Origin: Dehalococcoidales bacterium
GTDB taxonomy: Bacteria > Chloroflexota > Dehalococcoidia > Dehalococcoidales > UBA3254
Length of the DNA: 26,004 nucleotides
NCBI GenBank assembly: GCA_016926695.1
Contig: JAFGOB010000144.1
Coordinates: 1 to 26,004, forward strand
Direction: 5' to 3'
In this document: piece after piece, positions 8,705-16,009 of the stretch
How positions within the stretch are numbered: the stretch's first letter is position 1
Layout: each line of letters starts with the position of its first letter
Program-made: the position numbers and the translations under genes
Notes under the pieces: model-generated
Database searches by the model: none
What the model was told of the DNA's origin: nothing
Seen by the model: only the letters and a program-made list of their open reading frames with translations

Positions 8705-10630
8705 ATGAAATATGAGGAAATGAAAAACATAGCGGCTTCAGCCTGGAAATCGCTGGTTGAAAGCGAAAAGCCCCGTATTCTGGTGGGCTCCGCCACCTGC
8801 GGAAGGGCTTCCGGGGCGCTGTCGGTGCTGGAGGCCTTAAAGGACGAGCTTGGCAATCAGCAGATTGAGGCCAATATCCTGGAGGTCGGCTGCATCGGTA
8901 CCTGCTATGTCGAGCCGGTCATTAATATCATTAAGCCCGGAGAGCCCCATATCTACTACGGAAATGTCACACCCGAAATCGCCAGGCAACTGGTGTCGGA
9001 CTATCTTGTCAACAATGATCCCGGGACGGACCTCGCGCTGGGAACAGTGGGCGAGAAAAGAATCCCCGGCATTCCTCAGCTCTTCGACCTCCCCATGCTT
9101 AAGCCCCAGGTACGCATCGTGCTGAGGAACTGCGGTATAATCGACCCTCAGAATATCGATCACTATATCGCCCATGACGGCTACAGCGGTCTGGCCAGGG
9201 CCATCAGCATGGACCCCGGCGATATTATCGCTGAGATTAAGAAAGCCGGATTGAAGGGACGCGGCGGGGCCGGGTTTTCCACCGGCCTTAAATGGGAGCT
9301 GTGCCGCAGCGCCCCGGGAAAAGAAAAATATATCATCTGCAACGCGGACGAAGGCGACCCCGGTGCTTTTATGAACCGCTCGCTACTGGAAGGCGATCCC
9401 CATTCCGTCCTGGAAGGAATGCTGATCGGGGCACGCGCCATCGGGGCCACCCGGGGATATATCTACTGCCGGGCTGAAAAGCCCCTGGCTATCGAACGCC
9501 TGAAAATCGCCCTCAAACAGATGGAAAGATACGGGCTTACCGGAGACAATATCCTGGACTCTGACTTCTGTTTTGAAATAGAGCTCAGGGAAGGAGCCGG
9601 GGCCTTTGTCTGCGGCGAAGAGACCGCTCTGATTGCCTCCATCGAAGGCAAACGGGGTATGCCGAATCCCCGCCCTCCCTTCCCCGCCCAGTCCGGTCTG
9701 TGGGGCAAACCCACCAATATCAATAACGTGGAGACCTGGGCCAACGTCTCCGCCATCCTCCAGCGTGGACATCAGTGGTACTGCGGGTTCGGCTCCGAAA
9801 AGAGCAAGGGCACCAAGACCTTTGCCCTGGCGGGGAAAATCGCCCGTACCGGGCTGATAGAGGTGCCCTTCGGTATTACCCTGCGTGAAATTGTCAACGA
9901 TATCGGCGGCGGGGTACCCGGGGGCAAGAAGTTTAAAGCCGTGCAAACGGGAGGCCCTTCAGGAGGCTGCGTACCGTCCGGTCTGCTCGATCAGCCCGTA
10001 GACTACGAGAGCCTGGCAAAAATCGGCTCTATCGTCGGCTCGGGCGGTATGATAGTGATGGATGAAGAGACCTGCATGGTAGATATCGCCCGTTTCTTTA
10101 TGTCTTTCATACAGTCGGAGTCATGCGGCAAATGCGTGCCCTGCCGGCTGGGGACCAAACAGATGCTGGACATCCTGGACCGCATCACCCGCGGCGAGGG
10201 ACAGCCGCAGGATATCGATCTCCTTCTCAGGCTGGCCGAAGATATCAAGGCCGGTGCGCTGTGCGGGCTGGGGCAGACCGCCCCCAACCCGGTATTGACC
10301 ACCCTGCGCTACTTCCGTGACGAATACGAGGCCCATGTCGGGGAACACCGCTGCCCGGCGCTGGCCTGTAAAAGTCTGGTCTCATTTTACATTCTGCCGG
10401 ATAAATGCCAGGGCTGCGGTATCTGTGCCAGAAATTGCCCGGCCGGGGCCATAGACGGCGGCAAAAGAATGGTACACATCATCGATCAGTCCAGGTGTAT
10501 CAGGTGCGGGACCTGCCTGGATGTTTGCCCGGCCAGGTTCAGCGCGGTCAGGAAGGTCTCCGCTGAAAAAATAGTGGTGCCGGAAAAACCCGTGCCCGTA
10601 ACCGCGGCGCGTCCGGCCGAAAATAAATAG
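8705..10630 (+). CDS. NuoF/HydB-like flavin subunit, NAD(P)H-binding, with two extra 4Fe-4S clusters
   Basis: This 641-residue diaphorase subunit moves electrons between NAD(P)H and Fe-S centres through FMN. Order of domains: an N-terminal thioredoxin-like 2Fe-2S module (Cys32, Cys63, Cys67 visible); the FMN/NADH domain with KGRGGAGFSTGLKW at 184-197 and CNADEGDPGAF at 212-222; an SLBB region; the 4Fe-4S site ESCGKCVPC (474, 477, 480) with Cys520; and a C-terminal 2x[4Fe-4S] ferredoxin (568/571/574/578 and 598/601/604/608). This HydB-type architecture is longer than plain NuoF. The ATG follows AAGGAAAG by 5 nt. HydB-like subunits occur in electron-bifurcating enzymes, so ferredoxin use is possible but not shown. 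Confidence 0.93.
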   Translation: MKYEEMKNIAASAWKSLVESEKPRILVGSATCGRASGALSVLEALKDELGNQQIEANILEVGCIGTCYVEPVINIIKPGEPHIYYGNVTPEIARQLVSDYLVNNDPGTDLALGTVGEKRIPGIPQLFDLPMLKPQVRIVLRNCGIIDPQNIDHYIAHDGYSGLARAISMDPGDIIAEIKKAGLKGRGGAGFSTGLKWELCRSAPGKEKYIICNADEGDPGAFMNRSLLEGDPHSVLEGMLIGARAIGATRGYIYCRAEKPLAIERLKIALKQMERYGLTGDNILDSDFCFEIELREGAGAFVCGEETALIASIEGKRGMPNPRPPFPAQSGLWGKPTNINNVETWANVSAILQRGHQWYCGFGSEKSKGTKTFALAGKIARTGLIEVPFGITLREIVNDIGGGVPGGKKFKAVQTGGPSGGCVPSGLLDQPVDYESLAKIGSIVGSGGMIVMDEETCMVDIARFFMSFIQSESCGKCVPCRLGTKQMLDILDRITRGEGQPQDIDLLLRLAEDIKAGALCGLGQTAPNPVLTTLRYFRDEYEAHVGEHRCPALACKSLVSFYILPDKCQGCGICARNCPAGAIDGGKRMVHIIDQSRCIRCGTCLDVCPARFSAVRKVSAEKIVVPEKPVPVTAARPAENK

Positions 10631-10649
10631 CGATTACATATACTTCCTC

Positions 10650-10736
10650 CCACTTTCTTCGCCCCTATTCCTAAATTCGCCGCAGCGAATAGGATAGCGG
10701 GTACCCACTGGGTGCTGAGGAATAAGAAGGTGAGGG
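10650..10736 (+). repeat. Left arm of an 87-bp inverted repeat flanking fdhA
   Basis: This arm aligns without gaps to the reverse complement of 13614-13700, with about 83 of 87 positions identical by eye. It carries the internal hairpin ATTCGC-CGCA-GCGAAT and the palindrome GGGTACCC. It fills the nuoF-fdhA gap, ending about 20 nt before the fdhA ribosome-binding site. It may be a dispersed REP/MITE-like element; no transposase is nearby. Confidence 0.85.
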
Positions 10737-10765
10737 TGAAATTTTTAATTGATATAGAGGTAAAA

Positions 10766-13444
10766 ATGGAAAATATCTCTCTCACCATCAACGGCCAGGA
10801 AGTCTCCGCCAGGCCGGGAACAACCGTCTTCGAAGCGGCCCGGGCAGCGGGTATCTATATTCCCTCTCTCTGCTACCATCCTGACCTGAAACCCTACGGG
10901 GCCTGCCGGCTCTGCCTGGTGGAAATCGAGGGTATGCGCGGTATGCCCACCTCCTGCACCACACCGGTCAGCCCCGGTATGAAGGTGCATACCGAGACCG
11001 GGGCTGTCAACCGGGTCAGGAGGTCCGTAGTGGAAATGCTTATTGCCGACCACCCGTCCGACTGCCTGACCTGCTCCTCCAACCAGCACTGCGAGCTTCA
11101 GAAGGTCGCCGCTTATCTTGATATGAAGGAGATACGCCTGCCCAGGAAAGCCCCCTCTTTCGCTGTCGATGACAGCAATCCCTTCTTCAGCCTGGACCGC
11201 AACAAATGCATACTCTGCGGCATATGTACGCGCACCTGCAACGAGATAACCTGCGTGGGGGCCATAGACATGATCAACCGCGGCTACGCCATGAAGGTGG
11301 CTACCTTCGGCGACGCTCCGCTTTTTGAGTCAGTCTGCCAGTCCTGCGGCGAGTGCGCCGCCCGCTGTCCGGTGGGAGCCCTCACCCCGGTCAAAAGCCT
11401 TCAGCCCACCAGCGAGGTAGAGACCACCTGTCCCTACTGCGGCACCGGCTGCAGCATGATCCTGGGAATAAGGGATGAAAAGATCGTATCGGTGCGGGGC
11501 AATCCCGCCGGTGCCGCCAACCAGGGCAGGCTGTGCGTCAAGGGCCGTTTCGGCATCGACGAGTTCGTGCACAGCCCGGAACGTCTCACCGCGCCGCTTA
11601 TTCGGCAGGACGGCAAGCTGGAAAAAGCCACCTGGGACGAAGCCCTGGAGCTGATCGCCTCCCGCCTGTCTTCCCACCGTCCGCATGAAACGGCTGTGAT
11701 CTCCTCCTCACGCACCAGCAACGAGGACAACTATCTGGCGCAAAAATTCGCCAGGGTGGTGCTGGGCAATAACAACGTGGACAACTGCGCCCGGGTCTGA
11801 CATGCCCCCACTGTGGCCGGTCTGGCCATTACATTCGGCAGCGGGGCTCAAACCAACTATATCCGGGACTTCGCCAACGCATCCTGTATTATGTCAATCG
11901 GCAGCAATACCACGGCGGCACACCCCGTCATCGGGTTTACCGTTAAACAGGCCGTCCTCAACGGCACCAAACTCATCGTGATTAATCCGCGTGAAATAGA
12001 CCTGGTCAAAAAAGCCGATCTCTGGCTGAGAATCAGGCCCGGAACGGATGTCGCACTGGTGATGGGCATGGCCCGGCTGATCCTTGAAGAGGGACTGCAA
12101 GATCAGTCCTTCGTGGACCAGCGCTGTGAAAACTTTGAGGCCTTTAAAGACTCTCTCAGGGATTATCCCCTGGACAGGGTCTCAGACATAACCGGCATCC
12201 CCGCCGCGCAGATCGCGGCCGCCGCCAGGCTCTACGCCTCCAGTAAGCCTTCAGCCATACTCTATACGCTTGGCATCACCGAACATACCCACGGGACGGA
12301 CGGAGTGATGTCTCTGGCCAACCTGGCCATGCTCACCGGCAATATCGGCAAACCCGGCAGCGGCGTCAATCCCCTGCGCGGGCAAAACAACGTCCAGGGC
12401 GCCTGCGATATGGGCGCTTTGCCGGCCACCTTCCCCGGCTACCAGGCGGTTGACAACGACCAGATCAGGCAAAAATTCGAGACGGCCTGGGGCTGCCAGC
12501 TCGATCCCCGGCCCGGCCTGGTGCTGACCGATATGTACCGGGCGGCCTATCGGAAGGAACTCAAGGCGGTCTACCTGATAGGGGAAGACCCTGTGCTGAG
12601 CGAGCCTGATATGAACCATACCATCCAGGCCTTGAAAAACCTGGATTTCCTGGTGGTCCAGGACATCTTTATGACGGAGACCGCCAAACTGGCCACCGTG
12701 GTTCTGCCGGCTGCCGGCTTCGCCTCCGATGACGGCACCTTCACCAATACCGAAAGACGCGTGCAGAGAGTGCGGCGGGCTGTGCCTCCCCCCGGCGAGT
12801 CCAGACCGGACTGGGAGATCATCTGCCTGATCGCCCGTAAGATGGGCAAGATAGGCTTCGGCTATACCCATCCCTCCCAGGTCTGGGACGAGATGGCCTG
12901 CCTTACCCCCAGCATGGCCGGTATTTCCTACCAGCGGCTGGAGAGCAGCGGCATACAGTGGCCCTGCCCCACCCCCGAACATCCCGGCACCCCCATCCTT
13001 CATACCCGGTTATTCAGCCGCGGCAGGGGTAAATTCATGCCCCTGACCTACCGCCCCTCCGCCGAACTGCCGGACGAAGAGTATCCCCTACTCCTGACCA
13101 ATGAACGCAGCATCTACCACTATCACACCGGCACCATGACCCGCCGGGTGGCGGGACTGAACAGGCTGAGACCGGAGGAGCTTGTCGAAATAAACCCGTC
13201 GGATGCCGCCGGGCTTGATATCCGTGACGGTGACATGGTTACCGTTCGCTCCAGGCGGGGTGAACTTGACTCCAGAGCCAGGGTGACGGACGTTTCACCG
13301 CAGGGGGTGGTCTCCATGACCTTCCACTTCGCTGAAAGCCCCACCAATGCCCTTACCTCCCCGGCCCTTGACCCCATCTCCCGCACGCCCGAGCTTAAGG
13401 TCTGCGCTGTGAGCGTGCAGAAGAAAAAAAGCCTCCTGACTTAG
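10766..13444 (+). CDS. fdhA: Selenocysteine formate dehydrogenase, catalytic alpha subunit (Mo/W-bis-MGD)
   Basis: It interconverts formate and CO2 in the cytoplasm. The 892-residue protein reads through TGA (codon 345, 11798-11800) as selenocysteine in the family context NCARV-Sec-HAPTVAGL; the same frame continues to 13444. Domains in order: NuoG-like 2Fe-2S (Cys36, 47, 50, 64); His96/Cys100/103/109 4Fe-4S; two ferredoxin clusters (148/151/154/158 and 191/194/197/201); the molybdopterin-proximal cluster (Cys222, 225, 229, 257); the catalytic molybdopterin domain; and a C-terminal MGD-binding domain (about 770 onward). Length and architecture match NAD(P)-linked acetogen FdhA. I chose the ATG at 10766, preceded by AGAGG. 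An upstream in-frame start (10712) lies in repeat-derived sequence. It is expressed with the NuoE/NuoF-like genes. A conventional gene caller would wrongly split it. Confidence 0.96.
11798..11830 (+). promoter_or_regulatory. UGA selenocysteine codon and bacterial SECIS-like hairpin
   Basis: The TGA at 11798-11800 is followed by the stem TGGCC (11814-11818), loop GGTCT (11819-11823) and stem GGCCA (11824-11828). The GGTCT apical loop and the 18-nt distance from TGA to GGTCT match the layout of the E. coli fdhF SECIS, which is read by SelB. Insertion of selenocysteine is inferred; the selA/B/C/D genes are not in the window. Confidence 0.88.
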
Positions 13445-13513
13445 GACATTATTTAAAATACTCATAAAATAGGCTTGAACTATGAGAAAGCGGGACACTT
13501 ATCACCACCCATC

Positions 13514-13536
13514 CCTTCTCCCTTGATGGGAGAAGG
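13514..13536. repeat. REP-like palindrome (9-bp perfect stem)
   Basis: CCTTCTCCC, loop TTGAT, GGGAGAAGG. It is followed by a GGTCAGG...AGGGTG tail that is also seen after the hairpin at 14672-14694, so the two belong to one repeat family. It lies 70 bp after the fdhA stop. It could end or stabilise the mRNA, but it has no T-run and is not a standard terminator. Confidence 0.6.
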
Positions 13537-13613
13537 TCAGGATCAGGGTGCCTCATTGTTATTATTTTGCCCCCTCACGGTCTCTAAATCCCTCCTATCT
13601 TTCGTATAATGTT

Positions 13614-13700
13614 CCCTCACCTTCTTATTCCTCAGCACCCAGTGGGTACCCGCTATCCTGTTCGCTGCGGCGAATTATGGAATAGGGGCGAGGAAAGTGG
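13614..13700 (-). repeat. Right arm of the 87-bp inverted repeat flanking fdhA
   Basis: It is the reverse complement of 10650-10736 with about four mismatches. It includes TTCGC-TGCG-GCGAA and GGGTACCC. It lies 170 bp after the fdhA stop codon, so the two arms enclose the whole of fdhA. Confidence 0.85.
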
Positions 13701-13833
13701 AGAGAAAAGGAGGATTATCCCTGCAACCCATAGGTGAGGAATAGGGCAGAAGAAGGATTATTACGGGACACTAAACAGGAAAAAAAGCCTCTAAAGGTGT
13801 ATAATAATCACGGTTGATCGGAGCGTGACTATT

Positions 13834-14610
13834 ATGAACACCGGTATCCTGGCTGAAAACAGGCAGCAAACGCTTCGGGGTACAGCCGGCTACTTTATCT
13901 TCATGGCTGTGGCTGTGCTGTGCCTGTATGCCGTCAACAACCTCAGCTATCACCAGTTCCAGCCTATCGATCCCTCCGTCAGCTCCTATTATCCGGGCTG
14001 GGTCGTGGCCGCCGCTGATAAACTATCGGTAATGCAGGTACCTTTCGCCAACAGGTATTTCATCTCCTGCCTGTGGGCCATCAATCTTTTCCTGTCGTCA
14101 TGCATCATGGGCAACTTCGTTCTGCTGCTCTACCGGCCTCGCTGGTTCCATCACCTGGTCATGCTGGTCATATCCGCCCTGGCCTTGCTGGCCGTTTACG
14201 TCATCTACCATATCTTCCCCTTTGAGCTGCCGGACGAAAGCAGCCGCACCGCAGCCAGAATTATATTGTGGGTGATGATCGCCATCCCGGCTGCCGGTAT
14301 GCTTTGGCGGCTGTACCTGATGGTCAGGGCGCTTGGCGAAATTGAGCGCCGCCGCCCGCCTCTGCTGCTTTTGCCGTGGCCCGATATGGATGTACCCCAG
14401 GCTATGCCCCCCGGCTCCGCTTGTACGGACCTGTCGGAACAGCCCGGCGCTGACCATTCACATGCCGGAGAACCGGACTCCTCCATATCCCCTGAATTGC
14501 CACCCGAAACCCCGGAAGAAAAACATCCTGGGACCGAACAGCCGCCCTCCGGTACTCCCGGTACCCCGTCTTCAGCGAAGACAGAAGAAGATACCCCCCG
14601 GAATAATTGA
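13834..14610 (+). CDS. Hypothetical membrane protein with four helices and a Pro/Glu-rich tail
   Basis: I do not recognise a family. The 258-residue product has four hydrophobic segments at about residues 18-35, 76-99, 106-130 and 142-163. A roughly 95-residue hydrophilic C-terminal tail is rich in Pro, Glu, Ser and Thr and looks disordered. A 40-residue loop with Tyr/Pro/Ser lies between helices 1 and 2. The ATG at 13834 is 10 nt after GGAG and is preferred over an in-frame GTG at 13825, which would sit on the ribosome-binding site. A TATAAT at 13800-13805 may be its -10. It is separated from fdhA by repeats, so it is probably a single-gene unit. No catalytic motif is visible. Confidence 0.7.
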   Translation: MNTGILAENRQQTLRGTAGYFIFMAVAVLCLYAVNNLSYHQFQPIDPSVSSYYPGWVVAAADKLSVMQVPFANRYFISCLWAINLFLSSCIMGNFVLLLYRPRWFHHLVMLVISALALLAVYVIYHIFPFELPDESSRTAARIILWVMIAIPAAGMLWRLYLMVRALGEIERRRPPLLLLPWPDMDVPQAMPPGSACTDLSEQPGADHSHAGEPDSSISPELPPETPEEKHPGTEQPPSGTPGTPSSAKTEEDTPRNN

Positions 14611-14671
14611 CACATCCGCTCATAGACTTCATTCTTCTCATTTATGGGAAAGCGCCCTCCTTATCCCCATC

Positions 14672-14694
14672 CCCTCGCCCTCGATGGGCAAGGG
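14672..14694. repeat. REP-like palindrome, second copy
   Basis: CCCTCGCCC, loop TCGAT, GGGCAAGGG, with one mismatch in a 9-bp stem. It is followed by GTCAGGGTGAGGGTGAAAT. The GTGAGGGTGAAAT part also occurs at the end of the repeat arm before fdhA (10730-10742). It is a divergent relative of the hairpin at 13514-13536. Confidence 0.55.
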
Positions 14695-14763
14695 TCAGGG
14701 TGAGGGTGAAATATTTACCCCGCCTTTTCCCCCCAACAGCCCCATTAAGCTATAATATACTCG

Positions 14764-14832
14764 ATGAAAAAAATCGTCATACTCGGCTGGTACGGACACG
14801 ATATCATGCGTTATCTGCTGGACCGCCGCTGA
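14764..14832 (+). pseudogene. 22-codon reading frame resembling a truncated protein start
   Basis: A short frame starts with the residues MKKIVILGWYGHD, a pattern like the beta-strand start of a nucleotide-binding or pyruvyltransferase-type enzyme, and stops after 22 codons. TATAAT lies only 7 nt before the ATG and no ribosome-binding site is present. It may be a decayed gene remnant, a leaderless micropeptide or chance. I favour remnant or chance. Confidence 0.2.
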
Positions 14833-14978
14833 AATCAGACTCATCGCTTTTCAAGCACAACCGTCTTCACCCTTAATGCCATAGTCATCGTATTTCAGGC
14901 ATAAATGCTCTCTGACAGCTGAATATAAATATTTCATAATTCTATATTTTTAAAACGACATATACTGACGCATATTCG

Positions 14979-14987
14979 TGGTATAAT
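14979..14987 (+). promoter_or_regulatory. Extended -10 promoter of the WYL regulator / cas operon
   Basis: TGGTATAAT is a perfect TATAAT (14982-14987) with the TGn extension. No good -35 box lies 16-18 nt upstream, as is usual for extended -10 promoters. Transcription would start near 14994, about 23 nt before the regulator ATG. Confidence 0.55.
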
Positions 14988-15016
14988 GTGGCTAAATCCG
15001 TTACGGGAGTACAGCC

Positions 15017-15994
15017 ATGCCTCGAATACACAGCAGTAACAGCCGGTTTGTCAGGCTTACAGCCATGCAGTATCATCTGCACCGTAACAAAAGCGGGCTG
15101 ACCACCAGGCAACTTGCCGGCCTGTGTGATTCCGCCGTTCGCACAATTCAGCGTGACCTCCTGGTGCTCCAGAGCGATATGCACGTCCCGCTGGAAAGGA
15201 AAAACGGTGGTCGCTGGAGCATCCTCCAAGACTATGTCCTGCCTCCTGTTTCCTGCTCGCTTTATGAGGCGCTGGTGCTTTTCCTGGCAGCCCGCCTGAT
15301 GGTCCGTCAGACCGGCGAAGCCAATCCTCATGTCCAGAGCGCCCTTCTCAAGCTGATCTCTATAATGCCTGTTCCTCTGGCCGTACAGTTGAGGAAAAGC
15401 ATAGATTTCATCGGTCGCAGGCCTTCCGACCCGCATGAGTTGGATATCTTCGAAAAGGCCGCGTTGGCCTGGGTTACGCAGAGGAAGGCCAGGATAATAT
15501 ACCACTCCTTTCATCGTAAAACACAGGAGGAGTGGTATATCAACCCTTATTTCATGGAGATGACCGGCGTCGGTTACTCCACCTACCTGATAGGCTATGC
15601 CGAAAGCGGGGACAAAATGGGCATCTACACCTTCAAGCTCAACCGCATCAAAGAGATCGAAGTCCTGGAGGAAAAATTTGAGAATATCCATCAGATCAGG
15701 ATGGACGAGCTGCTGGGCTCAAGCTGGGGCGTTATATGGGGAGAGGAGGTACCCGTCGTGCTCAGGTTTTCCCCCTCCGTCACGCGGCGCGTCAAAGAGA
15801 CCAACTGGCATCCCTCGCAGGTAATCCAGGACCAGCCGGACGGCGGCTGCCTTCTTAAAATGCGCGTCAGCAGCACCCTGGAGATGACCCCCTGGATCAG
15901 GGGCTGGGGACCGGATGTCGAGGTCCTTGAACCGCTTAAGCTCAGGGAACAGATGAAGGGTTGGGCCAGAAGGTTGGGGGAGATGTATAGATAG
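15017..15994 (+). CDS. WYL-domain transcriptional regulator leading the cas operon
   Basis: This is a 325-residue DNA-binding regulator. The N-terminal winged helix-turn-helix spans about residues 10-70 (LTTRQLAGLCDSAVRTIQRDLLVLQ has the typical recognition helix). A WYL domain lies at about 155-222 (INPYFMEMTGVGYSTYLIGYAE; the signature residues read Y190-L191-I192). A C-terminal WCX-like extension runs to the end. WYL domains sense nucleic acid or nucleotide ligands, and such proteins often control CRISPR-Cas and other defence genes. The ATG is 7 nt after GGGAG. Its stop lies only 15 nt before cas3, so it is co-transcribed with the cas genes and may autoregulate. Repressor or activator cannot be decided. 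Confidence 0.88.
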   Translation: MPRIHSSNSRFVRLTAMQYHLHRNKSGLTTRQLAGLCDSAVRTIQRDLLVLQSDMHVPLERKNGGRWSILQDYVLPPVSCSLYEALVLFLAARLMVRQTGEANPHVQSALLKLISIMPVPLAVQLRKSIDFIGRRPSDPHELDIFEKAALAWVTQRKARIIYHSFHRKTQEEWYINPYFMEMTGVGYSTYLIGYAESGDKMGIYTFKLNRIKEIEVLEEKFENIHQIRMDELLGSSWGVIWGEEVPVVLRFSPSVTRRVKETNWHPSQVIQDQPDGGCLLKMRVSSTLEMTPWIRGWGPDVEVLEPLKLREQMKGWARRLGEMYR

Positions 15995-16009
15995 AAAAAG
16001 GAAGGAAAA

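Larger units (their letters stand above)
13445..13833. other. Repeat-rich intergenic region between fdhA and the membrane-protein gene
   Basis: About 390 bp without a credible gene. It contains the imperfect inverted pair CTCATA...TATGAG (13471-13486 region), a 9-bp-stem hairpin (13514-13536), the right arm of the fdhA-flanking inverted repeat (13614-13700) and an isolated TATAAT at 13800-13805 that could be the -10 of the next gene. No T-tracted terminator was seen. Confidence 0.6.
14611..15016. other. Intergenic region with repeat, micro-ORF and promoter
   Basis: About 400 bp. It holds the second REP-like hairpin (14672-14694), a TATAAT at 14751-14756 directly before a 22-codon reading frame (14764-14832), and the extended -10 promoter of the WYL regulator (14979-14987). 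No full-length gene is seen. Confidence 0.6.

Noticed and set aside
12251..13003. 250-codon minus-strand frame opposite fdhA
   Set aside because: Antisense shadow with Gly/His/Ala-rich composition; no family features.
11813..13444. A separate 543-residue oxidoreductase starting at 11813
   Set aside because: It is in the same frame as the upstream part, and the intervening TGA is a selenocysteine codon in the FdhA motif. It is the C-terminal part of FdhA.
13514..13536. Rho-independent terminator after fdhA
   Set aside because: The hairpin is strong but no T-run follows, and a related hairpin recurs elsewhere. A dispersed repeat is a better explanation.
13491..13772. Direct repeat CGGGACACT (13491-13499 and 13764-13772) as a target-site duplication around an insertion
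   Set aside because: A 9-bp match within 300 bp can easily arise by chance, and no transposase or element ends coincide with it.
14333..14755. 140-codon plus-strand frame overlapping the end of the membrane-protein gene
   Set aside because: Low-complexity Pro/Ser-rich translation of the neighbouring gene's tail and the REP-like repeat, with no start signal.
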